The translations under genes were made by a program, and so were the position numbers. From Chachezhania sediminis (lineage in GTDB: Bacteria; Pseudomonadota; Alphaproteobacteria; Rhodobacterales; Rhodobacteraceae), in contig NZ_VOPH01000008.1 of assembly GCF_009765275.1 (NCBI RefSeq), positions 1 to 64,000 of the forward strand: a DNA stretch of 64,000 nucleotides. Reading direction: 5' to 3'. Of the stretch, positions 44,515 through 52,961 are shown piece by piece; within the stretch, counting starts at the first letter, position 1, and every line of letters starts with the position of its first letter. The notes below the pieces were generated by a model, which ran no database searches, was not told the DNA's origin, and worked only from the letters and a program-made list of their open reading frames with translations.

Positions 44515-45492
44515 ATGACAACACCCGCAATCCTGCAAGGCCTGAAGCTGCCGCTGATCGCCAGCCCGCTTTTCATCATCTCGACCCCCGATCTTGTCAT
44601 CGCGCAATGCAAGGCGGGCGTCGTCGGGTCTTTCCCCGCGCTGAACGCGCGCGAGAAGGATGGGCAGAGCCTGGACGAATGGCTGACCCGCATCCGCGAG
44701 GAACTGGACCGTCACAACCAGGCCAATCCCGACAATCCGGCCGCGCCCTTTGCCGTGAACCATATCGTCCACAAGTCGAACACGCGGCTGGATCGCGATA
44801 TCGGGCTGTGCGTGAAGCACGAGGTTCCAATCTGGATCACCTCGCTGGGCGCGCGGACCGAGGTGAACCAGGCGGCCCATTCCTGCGGCGGGATCGCGCT
44901 TCACGACGTGATCAACAACCGCTTTGCGCACAAGGCCATCGAAAAGGGTGCCGACGGCCTGATCGCCGTGGCGGCTGGGGCAGGGGGCCACGCCGGGGCG
45001 CTGTCGCCCCTGGCGCTGATTCAGGAAATCCGCAGCTGGTTCGACGGTCCCCTGTACCTGTCCGGTGCGATTGCGCGGGGCGACTCGATTCTGGCGGCGC
45101 TCGCCATGGGGGCGGATGGCGGCTATGCCGGATCGGCCTTCATCGCGACCGAGGAAGCGAATGCGATCGAAGGCTACAAACGCATGATCGCGGACAGCGG
45201 CGCGGACGACATCGTCTATTCGAACCTCTTTACCGGGGTCTGGGGCAATTACCTGAAACCGTCCATCCGGGCGGCGGGCATGGATCCCGACTCGCTGGAA
45301 CAGTCCGACCCGTCGAAGATGAACTTCGCCGAGGACCGCGAGAAACCCAAGAGCTGGAAAGAGATCTGGGGATCCGGCCAGGGGATCGGCGCGGTGGACT
45401 CGGTCGTGCCGACGGCCGATCTGGTCGACCGGCTGAAGCGGGAATTCGACGCGGCGCGCGTGCGGCTGGACAGGCAGCTTGCGGGCTTCTGA
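44515..45492 (+). CDS. nitronate monooxygenase family FMN enzyme
   Basis: A 325-residue TIM-barrel FMN protein of the NMO/2-nitropropane dioxygenase family. The phosphate-binding end shows GADGGYAGSAF, and the catalytic-type His159 is in AGAGGHAGALS. The same fold also serves as FabK-type enoyl reductase, so within a CoA cluster it could reduce or detoxify an intermediate instead of oxidising nitronates. The ATG at 44515 follows GGAGGAGAGACC. It is the last gene of the operon starting at 41831. Confidence 0.85.
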   Translation: MTTPAILQGLKLPLIASPLFIISTPDLVIAQCKAGVVGSFPALNAREKDGQSLDEWLTRIREELDRHNQANPDNPAAPFAVNHIVHKSNTRLDRDIGLCVKHEVPIWITSLGARTEVNQAAHSCGGIALHDVINNRFAHKAIEKGADGLIAVAAGAGGHAGALSPLALIQEIRSWFDGPLYLSGAIARGDSILAALAMGADGGYAGSAFIATEEANAIEGYKRMIADSGADDIVYSNLFTGVWGNYLKPSIRAAGMDPDSLEQSDPSKMNFAEDREKPKSWKEIWGSGQGIGAVDSVVPTADLVDRLKREFDAARVRLDRQLAGF

Positions 45493-45527
45493 AATTGCGA
45501 GCGCGCTGGTTCCGCAGAAAGTGATCC

Positions 45528-45556
45528 AGCAAATATATTGCTAGATAATTATTATC
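45528..45556. promoter_or_regulatory. two abutting palindromes upstream of the TRAP operon
   Basis: AGCAA-ATATA-TTGCT (45528-45542) is followed directly by GATAA-TTA-TTATC (45544-45556). Both have perfect five-base arms, in an AT-rich island about 70 bases before the TRAP receptor gene. Candidate operator and promoter; similarity to the 41768 site is weak. Confidence 0.5.
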
Positions 45557-45626
45557 ATGCTACCTAAAGCCGTGGAGAGGAGTCACGATCATTGCAGATC
45601 GTGATCCTGACGGGAGGAAATCGAAA

Positions 45627-46676
45627 ATGAAGAAAACCATCGGGACAGCTGTGCTTGCAGCTACCGTTTCGGCACTGGCGTTTCCGGCCTTCGCCCAGAT
45701 GACGCTGATTGCGAACGAGCCGGGACCGAACCGCGGCGTGCGCGCAGAGGCGGTGAACTACATCGCCGAACAGATCGGCGAACGGACCGGCGGCGACGTG
45801 CAGGTGGAACAGAACTGGGGCGGCGCCCTGTTCAAGACCAGCGCCGCGCTGCAATCGCTGGGCATGGGCGTGGCGGATCTGGGGGTCATCATCGGCGCCT
45901 ATTCCGCCTCTGAATTCCCGGAACTGCAGATGGCGGGCCTTCAGTTGAAGCCGGCGCACCCCTGGGTGATGATGCAGGCCATGTACGAGCTGTTCACGAC
46001 CAACGAGCAGATCCAGCAGCGCCTGGCCGACATGAACATCGAGTACATTTCGACCTATGCGCTGACGCCCGGCATCATGGCCTGTTCTGGCGAAGGCATC
46101 CGGTCGCTGGACGACGTGCCGGGCACCAAGTTCGCGCATACCGGGTCCTCGACCGACATCTTCGGCGAACTGGGCGGCAACCTCGTCTCGATGCCGATCT
46201 ACGACGTGTATCAGGGCATGGAAACGGGCCTGGTCGAATGTTCGGTCACCTATGCGTATTATGCCGTCGCCTCGAAGCTGAACGAGCTGACGGACACGGT
46301 TACGGACCTGCATCTGTCCAGCCTCGCCAGCCTTGCCACGGTGATGAACAAGGACACCTACGACAGCCTGTCCCCCGAGGATCAGGAGACGATCAAGCAG
46401 GTCGGCCGGGATGCCATGGACTTCTACGGCGAACGTCTGATGGCCTCCGACATCAAGGCGATGGAAACGCTGGCCGCCGACAACGACATGATCGAACTGA
46501 CGGATGCGGAATATGCGCGCATCCATGAACTGGCGCAGCCGTCGATCGACAAGTGGAAGGCGGACATGAGCGCGGTCGGCAGCGATGGCGATGCCACGAT
46601 GGCCGAGCTTTACCAGCTGATCGACAAGTGGACCGCCGTCATGGAGTCCCAAGGTCTTCCTTGGGACCACAACTGA
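45627..46676 (+). CDS. TRAP transporter substrate-binding protein (DctP family)
   Basis: A 349-residue periplasmic receptor with a Sec signal (MKKTIGTAVLAATVSALAFP, cleavage near AFAQ). The DctP fold is supported by GVRAEAVNYIAEQIGERTGG, GVADLGVIIGAYSA, LDDVPGTKFAHTG and YQGMETGLVECSV, the segment before the hinge helix. TRAP receptors bind carboxylates, usually via an arginine; which acid is unknown, but an acyl-CoA ligase gene ends this operon, so the cargo is probably a carboxylic acid fed to the CoA pathway. The ATG follows GGGAGG. Confidence 0.93.
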   Translation: MKKTIGTAVLAATVSALAFPAFAQMTLIANEPGPNRGVRAEAVNYIAEQIGERTGGDVQVEQNWGGALFKTSAALQSLGMGVADLGVIIGAYSASEFPELQMAGLQLKPAHPWVMMQAMYELFTTNEQIQQRLADMNIEYISTYALTPGIMACSGEGIRSLDDVPGTKFAHTGSSTDIFGELGGNLVSMPIYDVYQGMETGLVECSVTYAYYAVASKLNELTDTVTDLHLSSLASLATVMNKDTYDSLSPEDQETIKQVGRDAMDFYGERLMASDIKAMETLAADNDMIELTDAEYARIHELAQPSIDKWKADMSAVGSDGDATMAELYQLIDKWTAVMESQGLPWDHN

Positions 46677-46688
46677 CCGGAACCAGCC

Positions 46689-46713
46689 GCTTCGGCGCAT
46701 AGTGCGCCGAAGC
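46689..46713 (+). promoter_or_regulatory. intercistronic hairpin after the TRAP receptor gene
   Basis: Arms GCTTCGGCGCA and TGCGCCGAAGC are perfectly complementary over 11 bases with a TAG loop, 12 bases after the receptor stop. With no U-run, it probably protects the receptor mRNA or lowers transcription into the membrane genes. Confidence 0.6.
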
Positions 46714-46748
46714 TTCCGACCAGGCCAACCGACAACACGGGATTTCCC

Positions 46749-47240
46749 ATGAAACGCATCGAGCATGTCCTCGATACGATGGCGGCTGTTTCCATAGTGC
46801 TGCTGTGTATCCTGATCACTGCCAACATCTTCGCCCGTGAGGTGATCAAGACAGGCGTTCCGGACATCATCATCATGGTGCAGGAGCTAATGATCCCGGC
46901 GATCCTGTTCCCGCTGGCCTCTGCCACGGCCGCGCGGGGGCACATCGCCATCGAAGTGATCGCCAATTACTTTCCCGCTCCGCTCAAGCGCTGGATTGCC
47001 GTCCTTGCGGTGCTGATCGGACTTCTGATCGCGACCGTGCTGCTGATGGCCGGCTGGATGGAATTCTGGAAAACGGTGCATTCGAACGCCCATTACGGCG
47101 GCACGTTCATGTGGCCCAAATGGCCCGGCCGCGCCCTGTTCGTGCTGGCCATCGGGTTCTGCGTCCTTCGCCTTCTGCATGTCCTGTGGGTCGACCTGCG
47201 CGCCGCGATCAGCGGCCGGCCGGCGCCCGAAACGCTCTGA
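46749..47240 (+). CDS. TRAP transporter small permease (DctQ family)
   Basis: A 163-residue protein with about four membrane helices; the first runs through MAAVSIVLLCILITANIFAR and the family motif ARGHIAIEVIANY follows. DctQ proteins join the large permease of TRAP systems and are needed for transport. It starts 72 bases after the receptor gene, beyond a hairpin, and the large permease starts 15 bases after it. The C-terminus is short and polar. Confidence 0.92.
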   Translation: MKRIEHVLDTMAAVSIVLLCILITANIFAREVIKTGVPDIIIMVQELMIPAILFPLASATAARGHIAIEVIANYFPAPLKRWIAVLAVLIGLLIATVLLMAGWMEFWKTVHSNAHYGGTFMWPKWPGRALFVLAIGFCVLRLLHVLWVDLRAAISGRPAPETL

Positions 47241-47255
47241 GCGGAAAGTCCCGTC

Positions 47256-48596
47256 ATGGATCTTGCAACCGTTGGCTACGTGTCCTGCGCGGCCGTCATC
47301 TTCCTGTTGGCCATCCGCGTCCCGATTTCCTTCGCAATCGGCGGGGTCGCCGTCACCGCGATTTTTGTCGTCTTCGCCTTCCGCACCGGCACCTTCATGC
47401 CTGAGCGGGCGTTCTGGACGACCCTGTCGCTGGCGTTTTCGTCCAGCTTCGACCTTGTCCACAGCTATGACCTGTCGATGATCCCGCTGTTCATTGCGCT
47501 GGGTCACATCGCCTACAAGGCCGGCATCACGACAGAGATCTACGAGGCCGCGCGCGTCTGGCTGGCGCGCCTGCCCGGCGGTGTGGCCATCGCGTCCATC
47601 GCAGGCTGCGGCGGGTTCTCGGCCATTTCCGGCTCTTCGATTGCCTGTGCCTCGACCATGGGGCGGATCTGTACGCCGGAAATGCTTCGGCTGAACTACG
47701 ACCCGCGCCTGGCCACCGCCTCGGTCGCGGCGGGCGGTACGCTGGGATCGCTGATCCCGCCGTCGGTCCTGTTCATTATCTACGGCATCTTCACCGAAAG
47801 CTCGATCAGCCAGCTCTTCCTTGCGGGCTTCCTGCCCGGTGTCATCTCGATGCTGGGCTATGCGCTGGTCGTGGTGCTGTGGGTGAAACGCGATCCCGCC
47901 ATCGCGCCGCGCCCGGCAGAGATCGTGCCATTCCGCCAGAAGATGATGGTCGGCCTTCGGTGCTGGCCCGCCGTCCTGCTGTTCATGACCGTGATCGGCG
48001 GCATCTACGGTGGCTTTTTCACCGCGACCGAGGCGGCGGCGATCTCGCTCATGTTCGCGACGATCCTTGGGATCTTCCGCGGCCTGATCAGGGTCCGGGA
48101 CATCATCCCGCTGCTGCGCGAGACCATGGCGACCACCGGCGCGATCTTCTTCATCGCCGCCTGCGCCAAGATCTTCGTCGCCCTGATCGCGCTGACGGGC
48201 CTGTCGAATTCGCTTGTCGGCCTGCTGGACAACGCCGCCATCGGCCCGTGGCTTTTCATCGCCATGGTCTGCCTGATCTACCTGGTCCTGGGCATGTTCC
48301 TGGATCCGGTCGGCATCATGGTCCTGACGCTGCCTCTGATGATCCCGATGGTCGAAAGCTATGACATGAACCTGATCTGGTTCGGAGTGGTGGTCGTCAA
48401 GCTGCTGGAAATCGGCCTGATCACGCCGCCGGTCGGTCTGAACGTCTTTGTCCTGGCCAGCGTGCTGGAAGACAAGGTCGACATCGGCAAGATCTTTTCA
48501 GGCCTTTGGCGGTTCCTGGGCATCGATCTCGTGGTGCTGGGGTTCTTGATCGCGATCCCGGCCCTGTCGCTCTACCTGCCGGCAACCATGAACTGA
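47256..48596 (+). CDS. TRAP transporter large permease (DctM family)
   Basis: A 446-residue, 12- to 13-helix permease with the family motifs FSAISGSSIACASTMG, GGTLGSLIPPSVLFIIYG and FLDPVGIMVLTLPLMIPM, and a late TPPVGLNVFV. It forms the sodium-coupled pump with the small permease upstream. It lies in the usual P-Q-M order in one operon with the acyl-CoA ligase gene 10 bases downstream. Confidence 0.95.
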   Translation: MDLATVGYVSCAAVIFLLAIRVPISFAIGGVAVTAIFVVFAFRTGTFMPERAFWTTLSLAFSSSFDLVHSYDLSMIPLFIALGHIAYKAGITTEIYEAARVWLARLPGGVAIASIAGCGGFSAISGSSIACASTMGRICTPEMLRLNYDPRLATASVAAGGTLGSLIPPSVLFIIYGIFTESSISQLFLAGFLPGVISMLGYALVVVLWVKRDPAIAPRPAEIVPFRQKMMVGLRCWPAVLLFMTVIGGIYGGFFTATEAAAISLMFATILGIFRGLIRVRDIIPLLRETMATTGAIFFIAACAKIFVALIALTGLSNSLVGLLDNAAIGPWLFIAMVCLIYLVLGMFLDPVGIMVLTLPLMIPMVESYDMNLIWFGVVVVKLLEIGLITPPVGLNVFVLASVLEDKVDIGKIFSGLWRFLGIDLVVLGFLIAIPALSLYLPATMN

Positions 48597-48606
48597 CGGA
48601 GCGGTC

Positions 48607-50139
48607 ATGCAGTACTTCACGCCCCCTGACGTCGCGCACGAGACATTCCTGGATTTCGGCGCCGCACTTCAGGCGAATGCGCGCCGGAACGGGCAGGTCC
48701 CGGCGGTCGTCCTCGACGACCGCACGGTGTCCTGGGCCGAATTCGGCGATATGGTTGCCCGGGTCAGCGGCCAGCTGAAGGCACTGGGCATCGGGCGGGG
48801 CGACTTCGTCGCCTCTCTGTCGGAAAACTCGGTCGAACATGTCTTGCTCTACTGTGCCGTCGTGTCGGCCGGGGCGTGCATCGTGCCGTTGCCCTTCTCG
48901 GCTACGCCCGAGGCGCTGGCGCGCATGGTCGCGGACAGCGCGCCGAAACTGCTGTTCGCGTCGCCGACGCAGGCCGGTGTGGCCGCGACGCTGCGAGCGC
49001 GCAAGGTGGAGGACCTGGCCGGGCTGATGGACTGGGCTGCGGCGGTCGAACCGGCCGCGCCCGCTGAAATCAAGCCCGACGATCTGTTCAACATCATCTA
49101 TTCGTCGGGTACGACGGGCCAGCCCAAGGGCATCGTCCACGACCACCGCTTCCGGTCCCGGCAGTTAAGCCGCATCACGCGCTTCGGTCTGACCGGCGAC
49201 GACCGGCTGGTGATTTCGACCCCGATCTATTCCAATACGACGCTCTTCGGGATGCTGCCGACGCTGGCCCTGGGCGGGACCCTGATCGTAATGGCCAAGT
49301 TCAGCACGGTGGGTTTCCTGGAGCTGAGCCGGAGGCTGAAACCCGACTTCGCAGTGCTGGTGCCGGTCCAGTTCATGCGTCTTATGGCGGAACCCACCTT
49401 CGACGATTACGACCTGTCCAGCTATCGCGGCAAGTTCTCGACCTCTGCCCCGCTGCCGGGGCCGCTGATCGCCCAGGTGATGAACCGCTGGCCCGGCAAT
49501 CTGGTCGAGGTCTATGGCATGACCGAAGGCGGCATATCCACAGCCCTGAACTGCGAGGCCTTCCCGGACAAGTGGGATACGGTCGGCCGTCCGGGCGACG
49601 GGGTCGATATGCGGATCATCGACGAGCAGGACAAAGAACTGCCGGCAGGCAGCTATGGCGAGGTCGTCGGCCGCGCGCCGTCGATGATGCAGGCCTATCA
49701 CAACCTTCCGCAGGTCACGGCCGACCTGCGGTGGATCAGTCCGGAAGGGCTGGATTTCATCCGCACCGGCGACATGGGCCGGTTCGACGAAGACGGGTTC
49801 CTTCACCTGCTCGACCGGCGCAAGGACATGATCATCTCGGGCGGGTTCAACATCTATGCTTCCGATCTGGAGGCGGTGCTGCGCGATCATCCCGATGTGA
49901 CCGACGCCGCGGTGATCGCGATCCCCAGCGACGAATGGGGCGAAACCCCGCTGGGCCTCGTCGTGCTACGCGACGGGGCGGATGCGGACGCCCAGGCAAT
50001 CCGCAGCTGGGCCAACGAGCGTCTTGGCAAGACGCAGCGCCTGTCGGCCATCGAGCTGAAGGACGACCTGCCGCGGAGCGAGATCGGCAAGATCCTGAAA
50101 CGCGACCTGCGCGCGCCTTACTGGTCTGCCACCGGCTGA
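48607..50139 (+). CDS. AMP-forming acyl-CoA ligase, TRAP-linked
   Basis: A 510-residue ANL-superfamily ligase. Motifs: YSSGTTGQPKGIVHDH, YGMTEGG, RTGDMGRFDEDGF, DRRKDMIISGGFNIY and a C-terminal lysine in RSEIGKILKRDL. Being the last gene of the TRAP operon, it most simply activates the imported carboxylate to its CoA thioester. It is a different paralogue from the ligase at 38982, so the cluster can activate two acids, or one acid and a later intermediate. The ATG follows GGAGCG. Confidence 0.92.
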   Translation: MQYFTPPDVAHETFLDFGAALQANARRNGQVPAVVLDDRTVSWAEFGDMVARVSGQLKALGIGRGDFVASLSENSVEHVLLYCAVVSAGACIVPLPFSATPEALARMVADSAPKLLFASPTQAGVAATLRARKVEDLAGLMDWAAAVEPAAPAEIKPDDLFNIIYSSGTTGQPKGIVHDHRFRSRQLSRITRFGLTGDDRLVISTPIYSNTTLFGMLPTLALGGTLIVMAKFSTVGFLELSRRLKPDFAVLVPVQFMRLMAEPTFDDYDLSSYRGKFSTSAPLPGPLIAQVMNRWPGNLVEVYGMTEGGISTALNCEAFPDKWDTVGRPGDGVDMRIIDEQDKELPAGSYGEVVGRAPSMMQAYHNLPQVTADLRWISPEGLDFIRTGDMGRFDEDGFLHLLDRRKDMIISGGFNIYASDLEAVLRDHPDVTDAAVIAIPSDEWGETPLGLVVLRDGADADAQAIRSWANERLGKTQRLSAIELKDDLPRSEIGKILKRDLRAPYWSATG

Positions 50140-50506
50140 CCGGGGCCGCCCGGTCCGCCGATGAAAGACTGGCGGGGCAGGGGGATCGTGCAGGGCCGCG
50201 TCCTTTCGGGGAAAGCTCTGCAGGTGTGCGTGGCGTTTCAGATCTTCGACCGGAACGGCCGGGATTGCCGCCGCCGGGGACCTGGATCGGACGCGGGGCT
50301 GCCGACGGAAATGCAGGCAACACTGGCCGGCCTGCCAAACACCGTTTGCGGCGACGCCTGGGCCATGGCGTGAATCCCGCGCGCGCCTGAGCGAGACGGC
50401 CGGTGGATCCGACAATGCGGGCCCCGTTTGGAACCGGTCACTTCACGAATTCGGGCCGTACCGTTCGCTCAGGGCGCCAGCGCCCGGCCGGGGGGGGCGC
50501 CCCGGG
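50140..50506. other. gap between convergent operons
   Basis: About 370 bases between the ligase stop and the convergent XRE-cupin gene. A 70-codon frame at 50161-50373 lacks a ribosome site and similarity. GC-rich dyads such as CCCGG repeats are present near 50150 and 50490, but no U-run terminator was found. Confidence 0.5.
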
Positions 50507-51073
50507 CTAGCTGTTCAGGACAAGCAACAGCAGCTCTGTTCCGCCGGGACCGCCGCTCAGCACGTGCCGCATATGGCCCGGGAATTCGATGAAATCGCCG
50601 GTTTCCAGCCGGACCTCGCGGTCTTCAAGCTGCACCGTCAACGTACCCTTCAGGACATAGAGCGCCTCGCAGCCCGAATGATAGGCTTCGGAGCTGTGGA
50701 CCATGCCTTCCGGGCAGGTCACGATGAAGGCCGCGTATTCCGGCCGCCCGGGCATGGTGCCGTTCAGGGACTGCACGATCAGGCCGCCATCCTCAGCGTC
50801 CGACACAAGCTGCATCCGTTCCGACTGCCGTACGATATGGATATTGTCGGTGGACTGGACCTCTCCCAGCAGGGCCGCGACCGACATCTCCAGCGCCTCG
50901 GTTAGACGCAGCATGGCGGCCATGCTCAGCGACTTCTCTCCCCGTTCGAAGCGCGACAGGTGGCCCTTGCTCAGCCCCGCGGCGGATGACAGGTCGTCCA
51001 GCGTCATCTTGCGCCGCTTGCGCATCTCGCGGGCCCGCAATCCGATCTGGACCAGATGTTCGTTGGGTTCCAT
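50507..51073 (-). CDS. XRE-family regulator with C-terminal cupin
   Basis: A 188-residue two-domain regulator. Residues about 8-65 form the helix-turn-helix (KMTLDDLSSAAGLSKGHLSR, then FERGEKSLSM); residues 110-188 form a cupin beta-barrel (HSGCEALYVLKGTL, LETGDFIEFPGHMRHVL) that probably senses a small ligand. Such proteins control neighbouring catabolic or transport genes. It is divergent from the second TRAP operon, and two perfect palindromes lie in the gap. The ATG at 51073 is the family-normal start. Confidence 0.92.
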   Translation of the reverse strand: MEPNEHLVQIGLRAREMRKRRKMTLDDLSSAAGLSKGHLSRFERGEKSLSMAAMLRLTEALEMSVAALLGEVQSTDNIHIVRQSERMQLVSDAEDGGLIVQSLNGTMPGRPEYAAFIVTCPEGMVHSSEAYHSGCEALYVLKGTLTVQLEDREVRLETGDFIEFPGHMRHVLSGGPGGTELLLLVLNS

Positions 51074-51163
51074 CGTCTTTCACCGTGTTTTCACTGGGCA
51101 GATCGGTTGCCCAGTTGTGCTTCCCGGCCGATCTGAACTTTGAGTTTATAAATTAGGCGCTTG

Positions 51164-51229
51164 TGTTCTGGCCAGAACAATCCCGCCCTCAGGTACAGAA
51201 AGTAATTGCCCTGAGGACAACATGTTGTC
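51164..51229. promoter_or_regulatory. two perfect palindromes between XRE-cupin and TRAP genes
   Basis: TGTTCTGGCCAGAACA (51164-51179, 16 bp) and GACAACATGTTGTC (51216-51229, 14 bp) are both perfect. They lie 90-160 bases from the regulator start and 68-133 bases from the TRAP receptor start; a TATAAA-like element lies nearby at about 51146-51151. They are candidate operators for the XRE-cupin protein. Confidence 0.6.
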
Positions 51230-51296
51230 ATGGTCACGCCACCGAAGACACAAGGCCCGGCGACACGACCGGGGCACCCCAGCACGGAGACACCAG

Positions 51297-52367
51297 ATGA
51301 AACGCAGGACTTTCCTCGGCGCGGCCGCGACGATGCCGGCTGCCCTTGCGGCACCGGCCGTCGCCACGGCCCAGACCACCGTGCGGTGGCGCATGCCCAC
51401 CAGTTTTCCCAGCAGCCTGGCCACCATCCAGGGCGGCGCGGTCCGACTGGCCGAAAAGGTGGCGGAACTGACCGATGGCGGGTTCGAGATCCGGCCCTAT
51501 GCGGCAGGCGAACTGGTGCCGCCGCTGGGTGTTCTGGAGGCGGTCCAGACCGGCACGACCGAGGCAGGCTTTTCCCCGGGCTTCTTCTATGTCGGAAAGA
51601 AACCGGCGCTGGCCTTCGATGCCGGCGTGCCCTTCGGCATGACGGCGCGCCAGCACTATTCGTGGTTCTACCACGGCGGCGGACAAGAGCTTCTGGACGG
51701 GGTCTATGGCGCGTTCAACGTCGTGTCTTTCCCGGCCGGCAATACCGGCGCGCAGATGGGCGGCTGGTTCCGCAAGCCGATCGACAGCATGGCCGATCTG
51801 AAAGGCCTGCGCATTCGCGCGGCGGGATATGTGGGCTATGTCTTCGCCGACATGGGGGCCGTGCCGCAGCAGATCGCCATCGGCGACCTTTACCCGGCGA
51901 TGGAACGCGGCACGCTGGATGCGGTCGAATTCACGTCGCCCGTCGACGACGAGACGCTGGGCCTGAACAAGGTTGCCAAGTACTACTATGCCCCCGGCGT
52001 GCTGGAACTGGGCGCCTCGCTGGGGATGATGGTGAACCGGGATGCGCTGTCCGCGCTGCCGCCGGCCTATGCCGCGGCGCTGAAGGCGGCCTGTTCCTGG
52101 AGCTATTTGGACATGCTGGCGCGCTATGACAGTCAGAATGTCGCCGCCCTGCGCAGGCTGATCGCCAGCGGCACGGAGCTGCGCGCTTGGTCGCCCGACA
52201 TCCTGGCCGCGATGCGCGTCAGTACGGACAAGCTGCTTGCCGAACAATCGGCGGCCGATCCGGATTTCAAGACCATCTATGCCCATTGGAAGGCCTATCT
52301 GGACGATCAGCTGCGCTGGATGTCGGTCAATGACGTCGCGGCCGAAAACGTGCTGATCCGGGGCTGA
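51297..52367 (+). CDS. TRAP transporter substrate-binding protein (DctP family), Tat signal
   Basis: A 356-residue receptor starting MKRRTFLGAAATMPAALAAP. RRTFLG fits a twin-arginine signal, so it may be exported folded. The body shows GGAVRLAEKVAELTDGGFEI, GLRIRAAGYVGYVFADMGA and the YPAMERGTLDAVEFTSP segment of the DctP family, more like the 2-oxoacid or mannitol-type receptors (TakP-like). The ATG at 51297 follows CGGAGA. It heads the second TRAP operon, which also encodes GST, MOSC and reductase proteins. Confidence 0.92.
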   Translation: MKRRTFLGAAATMPAALAAPAVATAQTTVRWRMPTSFPSSLATIQGGAVRLAEKVAELTDGGFEIRPYAAGELVPPLGVLEAVQTGTTEAGFSPGFFYVGKKPALAFDAGVPFGMTARQHYSWFYHGGGQELLDGVYGAFNVVSFPAGNTGAQMGGWFRKPIDSMADLKGLRIRAAGYVGYVFADMGAVPQQIAIGDLYPAMERGTLDAVEFTSPVDDETLGLNKVAKYYYAPGVLELGASLGMMVNRDALSALPPAYAAALKAACSWSYLDMLARYDSQNVAALRRLIASGTELRAWSPDILAAMRVSTDKLLAEQSAADPDFKTIYAHWKAYLDDQLRWMSVNDVAAENVLIRG

Positions 52368-52374
52368 CCGGAAG

Positions 52375-52899
52375 GTGCGGTTTGCCGACATTGTCGACCG
52401 GGTCACCCGGGGGATCGGCCGGGTCTCGGCCTGGCTGGTCCTTGCCGCGGCCCTGCTGAGCGCGGGCAATGCCCTGATGCGGAAAGTTTTCGCCGTCAGC
52501 TCGAACGCGATGCTGGAGGCACAATGGTATCTGGTCGGCATCTCGGTGATGCTGGGCGCCGCCTGGGTGCTGCAGGACAACGCCCATATCCGGATCGAGC
52601 TGCTGTCGTCGCGCTTCTCTGCGCAGCTCAGGCGGCGGATCGAGATCCTGGGCCACCTGCTGATGCTGTTGCCCTTCGCGGGGCTGATGCTTTGGCTCTG
52701 TTGGCCGTATTTCGCGCGATCCTTCGCGCAGAACGAAACTTCGATCAACACCGGCGGCCTGCTTGTCTGGCCGATGCGGGGGGTGATCGCGGCGGGGTTC
52801 CTTCTGCTGTGTCTGCAGTCGCTCGCCACGCTGGTGCGCCTGCTGAACGGCGGCGCGGCCCCGGCCCCGACGGACCAGAACGACCTGCCCCCGGAATGA
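52375..52899 (+). CDS. TRAP transporter small permease (DctQ family)
   Basis: A 174-residue protein with four predicted helices; the MLEAQWYLVGISVMLGAAWV stretch and DNAHIRIELLSSRF match the DctQ family. The probable start is GTG at 52375, seven bases after the receptor stop, overlapping GGAAG; no better start is near. The last ~25 residues are polar and proline-rich. Confidence 0.9.
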   Translation: MRFADIVDRVTRGIGRVSAWLVLAAALLSAGNALMRKVFAVSSNAMLEAQWYLVGISVMLGAAWVLQDNAHIRIELLSSRFSAQLRRRIEILGHLLMLLPFAGLMLWLCWPYFARSFAQNETSINTGGLLVWPMRGVIAAGFLLLCLQSLATLVRLLNGGAAPAPTDQNDLPPE

Positions 52900-52961
52900 G
52901 CCGACCCGGAATGAACGGGAATGAACCGATGATGAAAACGGACGGATAGCGGATCCAAAAC

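Noticed and set aside
41798-44530. 910-codon open frame on the minus strand
   Set aside because: It lies opposite the SDR, MarR and racemase genes, all of which show full family motifs and ribosome sites.
50161-50373. Possible 70-residue gene after the acyl-CoA ligase
   Set aside because: No ribosome site or similarity, in a GC-rich gap between convergent operons.
50507-51073. Phage-type repressor
   Set aside because: The helix-turn-helix is XRE-like, but a full cupin domain and a divergent transporter operon indicate a metabolic regulator; no phage genes are present.
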